This document shows positions 1 to 12,632 of a stretch of DNA of 64,000 bases, in pieces (position 1 is the stretch's first letter; each line of letters begins with the position of its first letter). The stretch is from Adenophora triphylla var. japonica (Eukaryota > Streptophyta > Magnoliopsida > Asterales > Campanulaceae). The notes below the pieces were generated by a model that made no database searches, had not been told where the DNA came from, and saw only the letters and a program-made list of their open reading frames with translations. Both the position numbers and the translations under genes were made by a program. The stretch is taken from the NCBI GenBank assembly GCA_022495995.1, contig JAFEMH010005399.1, positions 1 to 64,000 of the forward strand, in the 5' to 3' direction.

Positions 1-2034
1 ATACCCACGTAAAGTGTCAAGCCTAAAATATAATCTGGAAGCCAAGATTTTCGCTTTGGAAGCGAAATTTCGCCGAAATTCCTGACAAGGGAAAAATCGG
101 TGGGATCTTTGACTCCGACATTGACTATTGACCTTGACCCGCACCTTAATGCGTAAAAGTCAAGACCAAGTCTTTGAAGCCAAAATAAAAGATCTTTCGT
201 CAAGCGAAGCTTCCGCCAAAATCTCCGACAAGGAAAAATTGGCAAGATCTTGATCCGCATTGACTTCGATTCCGACTCGCGCACCGCGTATGCAACGAAG
301 TTCAATGTGACACCGTGTCATCTCGGCTTTTGCGCGCCCGACCCATGCCTATTATATTCTCGGACATTACCGAAAGTCAAAACCGTCATTCGCTCAAGCG
401 AAACTCACAAAGATCCGTCGATAAGGCGTAGAGACGAGACTTTCACGCATTGCCTTGACTATAATCCGCATCGTCGTGCGTTGAAAGGTCCTATGACCCG
501 CTAGACCCGACATAGGAGCGTTTCTTACTTCCTTTGGGCCGCTGGATCCGTGGCCCTATGGACCTCGCCCGGGCCGCCCACCCCGGGAGGTCGAAATACA
601 GTGGAATACGAGGGGCTTATGACGTAGCTGACGGAACCCACCGATCCAGGATCTAGAGTAGTTGTGAAAAAGAAGGGCGTAACCCCTTTTCCAACCAAAT
701 AGATATTAATAAAAGACACTGTTTTTAAGTAAACTTGAAGATTCTAATTTGCATATTGCCCGAGCCTTCAAATTTCAAACACCTACCCCGAGTCTAAACC
801 TTTCCTATCCCTTTCCCGCAGCCGAGAAAGAAGTGGGTGAGAACACCGGCCGCCGACTTGTTAGCGCAGTAATCCTCGTACGCCGCTGTAATCCTCGCTT
901 TGTCGCCTTTTCAGCTGTCAAATGGCCAACATGGTAATCCACCACGGTAATGACCAAGCAATGGGAGGGGCTATCCCAGCTCAACCCAAGCCTCACATCT
1001 CGTATGATGTATGTGACAAGTGAAGACTCGCCTGTAGTATGAGTATCAAGAATGGATCAATGAGGACGCTCCTTCAAGGAAGAAGAAGAAGAGAAAGTCC
1101 ACACAAAGCCAGGCTTAAGGAAAGATACGAAGCCGGAGACAAGAGCGTAGGAACTTTGGGAGAGCCTTCGGCAAGTTCGACTACTATGTCGGGCTATGCC
1201 AAGGAACCCGTCAAAGAACCCGTCACCCCAAGCACGGTCCACTCGATATCCCCATGTACAAGTGATCCTCTTGGAAGCGTAAAATGCCGAATTTGTGGCC
1301 ATCGTGAAGTTCAATGAGAAGCTATCGTATCTCGAAGCGTAACACGTAAAGCCTATCAATACGTAGCGCCAAGGAAGAATTAAGATCCTCTCAAGAAGAC
1401 TTCATCAAGCATTATCCAGCCAACCCTTCTATTGGCTACACCGACAAGGTCGTGGTGTCCAAGATCAAGAAAGAGAAAATGAGTTATCGCTAGCGCATTG
1501 ATAAGATGAGCCGCACTCCTTCGGGCCTCAATGAGTCCAAGCTACTAAGAGCTAGCCGAAAGATTGCAACAAGTTACTTTAGTTCCCTCACCATCTTTCC
1601 ACAAGCACCGGCCTCAAGTTAATGATTTCCGCAAGCTTTTGATCGCTCAAGTCTCCAACTTTCAAGAACGCCGGCAAGACCGCTACTCCCTGTGGCAACA
1701 AAGAAGAAGGAGCGAGATCCCGGCCCAACCTCACAAGTCCCCTCGAGTCAATAAGTAGCGTAGGGTCCAGAGTCGTTGTTGTCTATTCAGCTTGAGTCAG
1801 AATCTTCGAATTCCAGTTCTCGTAGTCATCCGAAGGCCTCTACGCCCGAGGATTATGAAAATGTAATCGATGTCATCTTTCCCCTTATCTTGAATGAAAT
1901 GACAAATCTTTCGATTATCCTCTTATTGCCAACTTAACAAATGATAAATTAACTCAAAACTTAACAACGCTTAATAATGAATCATTTGAACAAGATGCAA
2001 ACACACTAAACGAACAATACATTAAAGAAATCTT
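1..2034 (+). other. Decayed internal region of element 1, no gene recognised
   Basis: No reading frame here could be assigned to gag or protease with confidence. The first 280 bases hold two diverged copies of a roughly 130-bp unit (about 45-130 and 175-260) built around a string meaning 'gaagcc ... gacaagg.aaaaat.gg'. Short runs rich in Lys, Ser and Arg occur around 1040-1760. By position this should be the gag-protease part of element 1, but that is inference from its place upstream of pol. Confidence 0.45.
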
Positions 2035-5000
2035 TAAGGTGTTTCGTAAAAGAGGAAAACCGGGCCCAAGCCGCCGAGGAGGTTTTGATAAGTGTGAACT
2101 TGGGTACTATTGGAGGAACCTAAAGAGACACAGATTGAAGCTTCTTCCAGTGGGGTTGAAAGGGACAGACTAATCGAGCCGCTCGTAGAATACGTCGACG
2201 TGTTTGCATGGTCATACAAAGATATGCCTGGGCTAGACAGCCGATAGTAGAGCACGTAATCCCTCTAGCACCGTATGCCAAGCCGCAAAGCGTAAACCGA
2301 GAAAGATCAAGCCGGAATGGTCCCTACAGTCAAAGAAGAAATTGAGAAGCTATCAAGCGGTAGGATTCATCGTAGTTATTGAATACCCGACATGGTTGTC
2401 CAACATCGTGACCGTAACCAAGGCCAATGGGAAGGTGCGCCGGCCGTGTGGATTTCCCGAGATCTCGAACAAGGCCAGCCCCAAAGACGACTACCCTCTC
2501 GCCAAACATAGACATCCCGGTGGACTCCACCGCCAACTACGAAGTCAAATCCTTCGTTGATGGTTTTGCAGTGCTACAACTGCATCAAGATGGCCGAGGA
2601 AGACCAAGAAAAGACAAATTCCTTCACCACACCGCTGGGAACCTATCATATACAAGCAATGCCATTCGGCTCAAGAATGCCTGGGCTACTTACCAAAGGG
2701 CAACACCGCACTTTTTCATGACATGATCCACAAGGAGATTGAGGTCTACGTAGACGACATGATAATCCACTCCAAAGGAGAAGGTGGGCAAAGACTTTGT
2801 TGACCTACGAAAATTCTTTTTCGAGAGGCCGAGACAAAGATTCCATGAGACTAAACCCCGCCAAAATGCACCTTCGGAGTGACAAGGGGAAAAGTGCTCG
2901 GGTACATGGTCACTGAGCGAGGTATAGAAGTTGACCCCCGAAAGATCAAAGCTATCATGGATATGAGGCCACCTCAAACCCGCATGTAAGTCAAAAGCTT
3001 CATGGGTAAATTGCAAGACATCACCGCTTTGTCAATCGCCGACCACTATGCGCGAGCCCATCTTCAAGCTCATGAAGAAGAATGTGGACACGTAATGGAC
3101 CGAAGAATGCCAAGACGCCTTCGACCGCATCAAGGCATACTTAGTGCATCCCCAGATATGCTCCCCCACATAGACAGTAAGCCTTCTTCGCTCTATCTAA
3201 CCGTCACGTACACGGCAGCTGGGGCTATGCTTGCTCAAGAGAAGAAAGACTCTCGTAGAAAATGCCATTTACTTTGTCACCTGAAGCTACAAGGAGTGAG
3301 CTCAATTACTCGCCGTGTGAAAAGACCAGGCAGATCGGTCCGGGGTAGTCGGCAAGTCAAGCATTATATGCAAGCCCACCCCGTGAACTTGGTCTCGAAA
3401 ATGGACCCCATCAAGTACATCTTTGACAAGCCTTCCCTATCGATGCGCCTAGCGAAGTGGTCCTTCTTCTTGGCGTAATACGACATCAACTATGTGACCG
3501 TAAAGGCCATCAAGGGTCAAGCATTGCTGTATCACCTAGCGAACTTCCCCAAGAATGAAGACAGAGGGCCCGAACCCCAATTTCCGCATGAAGGGATCTT
3601 TGCAGCTTGAGCCTCGAAAATAGATGGCGCTTGTTCTTTGACTGAGCCGCTAACAAAAGAGGAAATGGTGTAGGAATGCTATTGGTCGATCCGAAAGATG
3701 AGCATACCCCCATAGCCCTCAAGTTGAACTTTCCCGCCACGAACAATGCCGCCGAGTACGAAGCCCGCATTGCCGGGCTTCGAGGCCGCCTTAGAAAGAA
3801 ATGTCAAGGAGCTCAAGTTTACTGAGACTCACCATCATCAACCAAGTCTCCAACAAGTGGAAGACTCGTAGACCCTAATCTCGCACCCAGTATCATGCCC
3901 ATACGGAGGAGTTGATCGGACAGCCCGAGAAGTGACTTTCCACTACTTGCCGAGGGAAAAGAACAGATTCGCAGATGCTCTAGCTACTCTAGCCTCATTG
4001 GTAGAGATCCCCGAGGGAAAAGCCATAAAGCCCTTCAGAGTGGGTAGAAGAGAAGCCCCAAATTTTCGTCAGTGAAGGACCTGGGACCCGAGCCTATAAA
4101 GGAACCTTGGTACAATCGTATTTACCAATTCCTCAAAGACGGAGAGTCGCCTTTCGTAGACGAAGAAGGTAGACCAAAAGAAGGAGTCGTGAGCCAAAGC
4201 TTGCAAGCCCCGAAAAGGTCAAGGCTTCTCGCATGTCATTCTAGGAGGCAACCTATACAAGAAGCTGTATCAAGGACCACTCCTCTTATGTGTCACTCAA
4301 GAAAGAGCCAGAGCTGATGACCGAAGTCCACAATGGTCCCCGCGGTCCTCACATGAATGCCAGAGCCCCGATGCAAGTGATCCTCGTAATGGGTTACTAC
4401 CGGATCTCCATGGAAACAGCATCAAGCATTCAAGCACGTCCGAACTCGCGACAAATGCCAGCCGGCTTGCCAACCTCAACCATCTCCCACCTCACGACCC
4501 GTACCGCATGACGACTCCTCGGCCGTTTGCAACTTGGGGCATCGACGTGATAGGGAAAATATCCCCTGCAGAAGCAATGGGCACGAAGTTCGTGTTCTGG
4601 TGGCCATCGACTACTTCACCAAGCGGGTAGAGGCCAAGTCCTACAAGGTCCTCACTTCCGTAAAAGTGGCCCAGCTTCATCAAAGAAAACATAATGTGCA
4701 GATATGGGGTGCCCAACGAGATCATTTCGATAATGGGTCACACTTCGAAGGAGACTGCGATAGACCGCCGTCGACCCGTAGTTACTCGCCACAAGTCGTC
4801 CCCGCATGCACCTCAAACCAATGGAGCCGTGGAAGCCGCTAATAAGACACTCGAGCGAATCATCCTAAGATGGCCACCCGTGGTCGTGATTGGCCCGAAA
4901 AGCCGCACCTAGCACTCGGGGCTACGTAACGTCCGTCGTAATGTACCTACAGGAGAAACTCCTTTTGCCCTAACTTACTGGGATGGAAGCAAAGGTTACC

Positions 5001-5370
5001 AAAGCTGGAGTTGGAAATCCCGTCATTAAGGGTCCTCCTGGAAAACAAAGTCAATGAAGTGGAATGGTTGCAGAAATGCATGATGAGTTAGCCCTGCTGA
5101 CGAGAGAAGGCTAAAAGCCATGGAACACACCCGAGCCTACCAGAGGCGAATGGCCGCAGCGTTTGATAAAAAGGTCAAGGCCGTAGACATCAAAGAGGGC
5201 GACTTAGTGCCGAAAGTAAAGCCCCTACCGTAGACAACCCCGGGAAAATGGGAACCCGTCCGGATCGGCCCTTATGTGGTGCGTAAAATACCGTCAGAGG
5301 AGCAATGAAGCTTGCGCACTTGGATGGCAATCCCTTTGTCCACCCAAATAATGGTGATAAACTCCGAAGA
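2035..5370 (+). pseudogene. Element 1 pol remnant (reverse transcriptase, RNase H, integrase)
   Basis: Short frames in all three plus phases can be ordered into a Ty3/gypsy polyprotein. A motif VDVFAWSYKDMPGL near 2195-2235 is the usual lead-in to reverse transcriptase. RT conserved blocks follow (YPTWLSNIVTVTKANGK near 2377-2430, KASPKDDYPL near 2470, catalytic YVDD at 2747-2758). RNase H-like text lies around 3170-4010, with HYLPREKNRFADALATLASL near 3945-4000. Integrase core text (TWGIDVIGKISPAEA near 4528; MCRYGVPNEII near 4694; PQTNGAVEAANKTLE near 4810-4850) and an integrase C-terminal tail (about 5110-5290) end the region. Frameshifts and stops occur every 100-300 bases, so no functional product is possible. 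Lineage Tat/Ogre-like is inferred from the motifs and the antisense gene downstream. Confidence 0.8.
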
Positions 5371-5380
5371 TACTATGTCT

Positions 5381-5640
5381 CGATAAAAAATATAAAAAAA
5401 AAAAAAAAAAAAAAAAAGAAAAAAAAAGTGCAAAAGAGTAATGCCCAAACTAGGCCGAAGACCCCAAAAAGGGCAAGCCTAGGCAAAAGACATGGTCGCA
5501 CATGTACATAAAAAAAAAAGAAAAATATAAAAAAAAAGAAAAAATAAAAAATAAAAGTGCAAAAAGAGTAATGCCCAGCTAGGCCGAAGACCCCAAAAAG
5601 GGCGCCTAGGCAAAAGACAGTGGCCGCACATGAAAAAATT
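5381..5640 (+). repeat. Two-copy A-rich tandem repeat after pol
   Basis: Two units of about 120 bases (about 5390-5510 and 5512-5632). Each has an A-rich stretch followed by 'gtgcaaaa.gagtaatgccca' and 'ctaggccgaagaccccaaaa'. They sit right after the end of pol. The following 400 bases (5641-6040) contain no gene but several diverged copies of 'ttccatgaaatgtgtcct', another low-copy repeat. Function is unknown; the position is where the sense pol transcript and the antisense gene would converge. Confidence 0.75.
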
Positions 5641-6039
5641 TATTAGTTCACTGTAATGAACTACGAAGACTCGAGCCCCTTAGCCTTTCTTGTAAAAGGG
5701 GAACGTAGGCAGCCATATATGGTCTCGGTCTAAACAATAAAAAGGACGATTAAGTTTCCATGAAATGTGTCCTAAACAATAAAAGGACAATCAAGCTTCC
5801 ATTAAGTGTTAAGCGCCCTAAAAAATAGTAAAGTGGTATTTCAGCTTTTCATAAAACGGGTCCCAATCAATAAAGACATTTGAATTTCCATGAAATGTGT
5901 CTTGATTAATTTTTAAAATAATATTTCTTGTTCATTACAAGTTAAAAACTTCTTGATGAGTTCAAGCACGGCCTACCTCTTAACTCTCGCTTAACCTCGC
6001 TAAAAGATCTAAAATACAATAAAATGCCTAAATAAACTA

Positions 6040-9000
6040 ATGTGTTTGCAAAATGGCAATAAGAGGATCTTGAGAAAAGACTTGTCACGTCATTCGCCGA
6101 GTCTTCTTCGCCTTCTTCCCTTTTCCTCTACCTCGTCGAGTCTTCTTCCTTTTCTTCTCAATAATGCTCTGTATCCCTCATCCCGACCTCTCGGTATCCT
6201 CACCGGAGCCTCTACCAACCCCGTGTCAATGAGCGCTCTCTATACGAGCACGAGTCCGCACCTCCTCCCTCTCGAGCCTCACCAAAGGAGCGACTCCTGA
6301 CAATCTCTTGTACCGAGCCTCCATATCCCCGACCAAGTCACCCGATTGGTTATGGCAACTCGCCTTAGCCTCGCCTCCTCGTAGTCCTACTCGAGTCGCA
6401 GCCGCCTCCCAATAAAGCTCGACGTCTATCCTCCAAGATAACCCGAGTCGCTCCCATCTCCCTCTCATACTACCCAAGTAGACAAAGTGGTCAAGATGGT
6501 GCTCTTCCCCGCTTCCCGAAGATAGCCCCGGGTGGGAAAGCAAGATGTGTCCAAGCTCCTCGAGAAGAAAGAGAAGCCGGGCCGGATCTCTCATGTCCAA
6601 TGACACCACCTCCATGGTCCGGATGTCCTCCCAATCACTCAATGGCTCCCCGTAAGCCCCAAACCGCCCGGATACCAAGCAGGTATGTAGAAGGACGACC
6701 AGCTGTAATCCCGGAACCCTCACAAAGATAAGACTCCCGAAATATCCTCCCGGGTCCGCAACCTCCAATGTGGTATCCACTCAACGGATGTCCGAAGTGG
6801 ATAGCCTAGCCATCATCGCCTCCCGCCTACCCCCGTTCCTCGCCGCCTAGGTGCACCTCTCCGAGAAATCACCCAAGGGCACCGAGTCGGCAAAGCCCCG
6901 TGCAAAGCCCCGAGCCTCTCCCGCACCCACAAAGTCAACATAGCCGGACTCCTGACCTCATGAAACGGTCTCCCCGAGCCATCCCGTCGATCCCATGAAA
7001 TGTCTCTCCCAAAACCAGCGGACAATATCCTTCCCACTCCGCAGCCTTCTCGACCATGTCCAAGAGACCACTATGACAACATCCCCACTGACTCAAGCAG
7101 CTGAACAAAATAGAGAATACGCAGAGAATGAAAGCATCCATAGCCACCGTGGTCGCAGCCATATCCGGAGACCCAAACCCGCCCGGATATCGTAAAAGGT
7201 CAATCCTATCCGGCTACCATCATCCTCTCAAACTCTCCCAAAGGAATCTCGCAAAGATGCAAGCTTTACCGTCACCGCACGTCTCCGATCAGCGGAATAG
7301 ATATAGCCTCAATCTCGGGACCCCCAATCAAGGCTCAAGTCTTCGTGCGTTGGGACAATTTCGTTGTAAGAGAAACAAGAACATGTCTCCTGACATCCCG
7401 TAACTTTGCCGCGGCTCTCAATGTATCCCAATCGGGCGGAGATCCTCAAATGCCATAAAGACTTGATCTTGAAGGAAGAATCAAGCAGCCCTTGTGATTT
7501 TGGAAGTTATATCTCGCCCAAGATTGAAGACCGGATAGAAAATGGTCTCGTTTCCCTTTGCAATCTAACGGGATTCTCCATCGCAAAATGATCAAAGATG
7601 GTGCTTTTAGGTCCAAAATATGCTCGGGGAACAATTGGGGCAAGTCTAGAGTGAAAATGAAATGAAATGGCCAAGCCTTGCTTTTATTCGTAAAATAACC
7701 GCCGTACAGAATCGTTAGCCGCACGGCTACATTTGCCCTCAAGGCCATGCCGCACGGCTACATTAGCCCTCTCGCAGAAATTCTGCAAAGAACCAAAGTT
7801 GCTGCCCAAGGGAGTTTTCACCCCACTTTTTCAACCAAAACCCGTACAAAACATATCCGTAAGCCATTCAAGCATTTATACACCATTATAAATCATTTTG
7901 GCCCATTTTCAGCCCCAATTCCAAGCAAAAAAGTCGCCCCAAGGCTCGTATAATATGCAAATTGAAAAAGCATGAATTAGAAAAGCAATTAAAACATAAA
8001 TACAATGTTTTCGCCCATCGGCGCCCAAATAAAGCAAAAAATAAACAAAGTGTGCATAAAATTGTAAATTGTTTGTTTTTGTTCCAAATCTACTCTAGAG
8101 ACCTCCTAGGCCTCCGATTCTTCTTCATCTTCATCGCCGCTCGCCTCATAGATGCTAGCCTCCCTCATCAGTCCTCCCGGTCGCTCACATCGATAGATGG
8201 ACATTATCGTGCCCGTACTCGCCCACCGCCCGTAATGTCGGGCTGGGTCCCCGCCCCGAGGCATAGCACCGGGAAGAGTACTCCGAGGCCGGATGAGGTA
8301 GACGCCGTGCCCCGACGTGCCGCTCCTTGCGCCTGTGCTCCCGTGCATCCGCCGCCGCCTTCGAAGCGCAGCGCCTTCCTCGTAAGAGACCGGCACATGT
8401 CCTTCCAAATTTATTCTCGCCCGACCACTTATCGTAAGTGCGAGCCGGAACCCGAGAAAAAGAAGAGAAAATCTCGTAAAATCTCGTAAAATAGCAAAAA
8501 GCGTAAAATCCGAAAGCTAAAAAGGGAATAAGACCCTAAGAGTACACTTACAAAAGCTATCAGCGGCAAGGTGTACCGGGGCTCCCTAGCACGGGGGACA
8601 GTATCCTCATCCTCCTCGGCACTCCATGGACCACGTAGGACAAATGCGCAGAGGGATCGGCGGGTCAAGCAGGCTCATCCTCCCCATATCCCCGAGTGAC
8701 CGCCAGCCTTCACTAGCTTCGTGGCGTCTCGTGCGCCGCTCCACAAACACAACAGGGGGTGTCCATGTCGAAGTACTCCTCCGCAGCCTACGCCCGCCCG
8801 GTACCTAGCAATCTCATCCTCCGGCGCCCCCCCTGGCCGCAGATCCGTGCCGGAGGGTCGAGGAGTAATGGCATCTAGCGGGGAACATGACCATGCCGTC
8901 TCGAGAAGCGGTCCCCGCATAAATGACATCACATGTCAGCCCCGCAGCCACCTCCTCTCGCCTCGTCACCTCTATAGCATCTCCCAAAGAAGATCTCTCG

Positions 9001-10671
9001 GATACCTCGCCCTGTGGGTAGAAGTCCACTCCGTCGTGCCCATCCCCGTTGATGACCGGCCTCACCATTTTGTAGTCGAAGGTAATCCGGGTCTTCCCCG
9101 TGAATTTATCTCTCGCATCTCCTCCAAATAACCATAGCAGTGGAAGATGGCGACATCACTCGCCGGTTCCAAGTGGAAGAACCCGATCACCTCGCAAAAC
9201 CAGGCCTCGCATGTTCAAAACATCAAAAGGTCATTTTCTCTCTCATAAAAGTCTCAAGACAGAAAAGAGAAAAGAAAAAAAAGGAGACTACCTCAAGGGC
9301 AAAAGAAAAGCAAGCCCATCGAAGCAGCCTTGTTCCGACCGTACATGTCCAACGAGAAGTAGCTCCGCCAATCCGGCCTCTCCCCAAGAGACCGTCCCTA
9401 TCCCATCAACATCCTCCAGAGAGTCGAGGAGGCAAGTCATAGCTATCGTCCTGCATTGGCAAAGATGGTGACCGATAGCATCAACCATATGAATGCTCTA
9501 GCCACTGGCCAAGCCACATCATTAGTAGCAAAATTCTCGCATGCTAGTCTCGGATCGCCACCTCGACATTCCGTGTCTCCATCCCCTCCCCTTCTAATCG
9601 CCTCAAACCCGACCAAAGCCTCGAAACTCCTCGCCAGTTGATATGGTCCCTCCAAGTCACGGGCCTCCCGTGAACTCGTAAGCCCGTAATAGCGGTGAAA
9701 TCGGCAGGAGTCACCGTCGCCTCTCCCACCTGTGAAAGCTATGTGTACCGTCCCACCGTAACTCGATAGTGGCCCGGACCAAGCCCTCGCTCTTAGAGGT
9801 GATGTGGCCACCCCTACCAATGGCCTCTACAAATGCATCCAAGCCGGTAGCCCTCACCACCGCTGGGATTTGCCCCATCCTTCTCAAAACTGCATCCTCT
9901 CGCCAAAGCTTGACCGCTATCTCCGACGGTCCTCTAGACTTGTTCTCCCGTAGACAAGCACATCAAAAGAAGCGCAGCCTTCATATCATTTCAAAAGCAT
10001 GCATATATTCAAAAGTGCACATATTTTCAAAAGAAAAGCATTCATAAAAGTTTTTCTAGCATAACTTTTGCATAAAAAACGTGTCTTTCATCACTTGAAA
10101 CGCGTCATTGCTTTCCTAAAGCACAAAATCACAATTTTTTGCACATAAGCATTATCTTTCAAAAAATGGCATGCATGAATCATTTTCATCTTCCAAAATC
10201 ATGTTTTCTCATTGAAAATCAGAATTTTGACCTAGTTCTAGCACAAGGCAAGAACTCCGTCTCATATTTTGAAAAATTCTCATTCTTACTTCATTTTGCG
10301 AGAAAAAAAAAGTGAGTCATTCTCATATTTTTCATCAAATAAAATTGCACATTGCATATTCTTAGCCTCATAGGTTGTTCATGCATCTCAAAATCATTCA
10401 AAAAATCATTCAAAAATCCTAAAATTCGGGTCAAGCCCTAAAATCATTCAAAATTCAAGCAAAATCATCGGATTCGATGCAAAATGAGAATGCTTACCCC
10501 AACCGATCGCGGTTCGTTGATTTGTGCTCCTCCTCCCCGGTAAAGCTCCGATGGAGGCGTAAGGAAGTCATACTTCCTCTCCGTCCTCACGAGCTCCTTC
10601 CTCCTCCTTCTCGCGGCCGCCGAGATGTTTCTCCTTGCTTGCCTTGGTACGGGATTGCCCTCCGGATCCAT
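6040..10671 (-). pseudogene. Antisense gene of element 1, plant mobile domain (PMD) protein, decayed
   Basis: On the minus strand a start at 10671 opens a 58-codon exon that ends at a good donor (GGG|gtaagc, exon 10671-10498). After an AT-rich intron the next block (about 9935-9540) reads, across frames, as a plant mobile domain: LDAFVEAIG, then RATIELRWDGTHSFH, then GEATVTPADFTAITGLRVHG followed by RPVTW. The pattern 'W...THTFH..GE.T.TL.D...L.GL...G.PV' is the recognised core of the aminotransferase-like PMD family (MAIN/MAIL proteins and transposon-borne relatives). Further remnants follow at 9068-8814 and 8408-8106 (acidic C-terminus) and again at 7195-6226 (a 184-codon frame of unknown family). 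Many stops and frameshifts break it. The gene lies tail to tail with pol, as extra antisense ORFs of Tat elements do. Exon limits after the first are not resolved. Confidence 0.65.
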
Positions 10672-11044
10672 TTCAAATCAAAGGGAAGCAAGAGGGTTGA
10701 AGAAATTTCGAAATTCTCTCTCTCTCTTCTCTCTCTCTCGGCTGAAGTGGGCGGCAACAAGTGCCCAATGCCCGTTCAAAACCTGTTTTAAATAACTGAA
10801 AAACAGTCTCTAGCCGTGCGGCTTCTTTTTCTCCATCTCATGCCGGGCGCTTCATTCGCTCTCCGAGCATAAATTACAATCCCGCCCCGGACCTTCCACT
10901 GGGCATGCAATTTCCGTTATCTTTTAACCAAGATAACATCTTTTCGTAAAATATCCCTTATCTCTTTAGCAATCAAGCTTTATTCCCACCACCTCCGTTA
11001 ATTCCGTTATAACGGATAACGCTAGGTGACAACCTCCGAATTGT
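10672..11044. other. Upstream region of the element 1 antisense gene
   Basis: This 370-base stretch lies just upstream (minus strand) of the antisense start at 10671 and holds CT-rich sequence (10711-10740, a GA-rich 5' leader when read on the minus strand) plus unremarkable DNA. No reading frame of note. By position it should hold the promoter or 5' leader of the antisense gene; no convincing TATA box was identified. Confidence 0.4.
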
Positions 11045-11775
11045 CAGAACTCTAGACTCAGGCTACCTCTATCCGCGAATAGTGACGTATGCCCAAGTCA
11101 TTCCAACTTGTGCTACCTCTATCCGCGAATAGTGACGTATGCCCAAGTCATTCCAACTTCAGTGCTACCTCTATCCGCGAATAGTGAAGTATGCCCAAGT
11201 CATTCCAACTTGTGCTACCTCTATCCGCGAATAGTGACGTATGCCCAAGTCATTCCAACTTGTGCTACCTCTATCCGCGAATAGTGACGTATGCCCAAGT
11301 CATTCCAACTTGTGCTACCTCTATCCACGAATAGTGACGTATGCCCAAGTCATTCCAACTTCAGTGCTACCTCTATCCGCGAATAGTGACGTATGCCCAA
11401 GTCATTTCAACTTCAGTGCTACCTCTATCCGCGAATAGTGACGTATGCCCAAGTCATTCCAACTTGTGCTACCTCTATCCGCGAATAGCGACGTATGCCC
11501 AAGTCATTCCAACTTGTGCTACCTCTATCCGCGAATAGTGACGTATGCCCAAGTCATTCCAACTTGTGCTACCTCTATCCGCGAATAGTGACGTATGCCC
11601 AAGTCATTCCAACTTGTGCTACCTCTATCCGCGAATAGTGACGTATGCCCAAGTCATTCCAACTTGTGCTACCTCTATCCGCGAATAGTGACGTATGCCC
11701 AAGTCATTTCAACTTGTGATACCTCTATCCGCGAATAGTGACGTACGCTCAAGTTTCCCAACTTAAGTTACCTCT
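11045..11775. repeat. 50-bp tandem repeat array, about 14 copies
   Basis: A unit of 50 bases (gtgctacctctatccgcgaa, then tagtgacgtatgcccaagtc, then attccaactt) is repeated about 14 times, with some units 3 bases longer ('cag' inserted) and a diverged last copy. The copies are nearly identical, more homogeneous than the pol region around them. The array lies between the start of the antisense gene (10671) and the 3' LTR (12320), outside the LTR. The small plus-strand reading frames across it are a consequence of the repeat, not genes. Similar 'tccgaattgtca' strings flank it at about 11033 and 11829. Confidence 0.95.
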
Positions 11776-12307
11776 ATCCCCGTCATAAAGAGAAAGTGCC
11801 GTAAGCTCTAGCTTCCTCAGTGACACTCTCCGAATTGTCAAAATCTCAAGGATCCTAGACATCGTTCCTAACTATCTAGTGATGCTTGAACTACGATCAA
11901 GGCTTGATTCCTCCGGGATACGTAGGTAGCCTTTTATAAAAGGTCCAAATGCATTCGACCACTTTGGTCACCCCGTTCTTTGTCACTCCTCGCTGATAAA
12001 GCGCCCTCATAGAAGTTCAAATATTCGACCACCCGGGTCACTTCCTAGCATGTCCCCAAAAGAGGATCAATTGCTTGACCTCCTAGGTCGTTTTCTCTTC
12101 TATGTCCCCAAAGAAGAGACCCGCTTCTCTTCTTCCTCCCCAAATGATCCTAATTCCGAACTACGGCCCGGCTTGATTCCTCCGGATACGTAGGTAGCCT
12201 TCCAAAAGATTCACCACTCGACCACCTCGGGTCACCTAATCCATCTCGGCATTCGCCGCATCGGATCCTTTTCTATCGACAACCCCACTCGCCTTGCAAG
12301 TGACATT
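11776..12307. other. Non-coding spacer between the tandem array and 3' LTR of element 1
   Basis: No gene. It contains a two-copy diverged repeat built around 'cttgattcctccgg.atacgtaggtagcctt' (about 11905-11938 and 12171-12202) with intervening 'ttcgaccacc..ggtcac' strings at several places. This looks like an old, irregular tandem repeat of the element. Confidence 0.5.
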
Positions 12308-12319
12308 GCCGAGGGGCTT
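12308..12319 (+). other. Polypurine-tract-like sequence before the 3' LTR of element 1
   Basis: The string gccgaggggctt immediately precedes CGTAAGTACCC, which matches the 5' end of the solo LTR read on its own strand (TGTAAGTGCTCC, 23652 downwards). A purine-rich tract next to an LTR start is the expected primer site for plus-strand DNA synthesis. The assignment rests on this position and the LTR match. Confidence 0.55.
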
Positions 12320-12623
12320 CGTAAGTACCCAAATCGCCTACGCCTTCCTAAGCTAATTTTCCCTACAATTTCGGTAAGTTTTCCTAATTCCCTGTACCTT
12401 CCTCAAATGTTCCGAAACATTCTAACCTGTTTTTAATTAAATAAGGGCCGAAGGGAATCCTTCCTAATTAAGAAACACGTTTTTTAATTAGGAGGGAAGC
12501 TTCTAGAATAATGCCACCTTGCATGGTTCTAGAATGCCGAGTCATCGTGGATAAGCCCGCACGGCCTCATTTGCAAAGGGCCTCAGCAGCCGCACGGCTT
12601 CATTAGCCTTATCCAGCATCGCC

Positions 12624-12632
12624 TATAAATAG
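12624..12632 (+). promoter_or_regulatory. TATA box of element 1 LTR promoter
   Basis: The string TATAAATAG occurs in the context gcctataaatagagccctcc, a textbook plant TATA context with a predicted start about 30 bases downstream. The equivalent sequence in the solo LTR (minus strand near 23327-23338) reads gggctataaattgaaccc at about the same distance from the LTR start. Confidence 0.75.

Noticed and set aside
8106..8489. 175-codon plus-strand frame at 7962-8489 as a gene
   Set aside because: It overlaps the acidic end of the minus-strand PMD gene and has no recognisable similarity.
11241..11538. Plus-strand frames with repeated protein text across the 50-bp array
   Set aside because: The unit length allows open frames by chance; the text only reflects the DNA repeat and no start, domain or codon pattern supports a gene.
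11045..11775. CRISPR-like array
   Set aside because: The units are contiguous tandem copies without unique spacers, and the DNA is plant nuclear.
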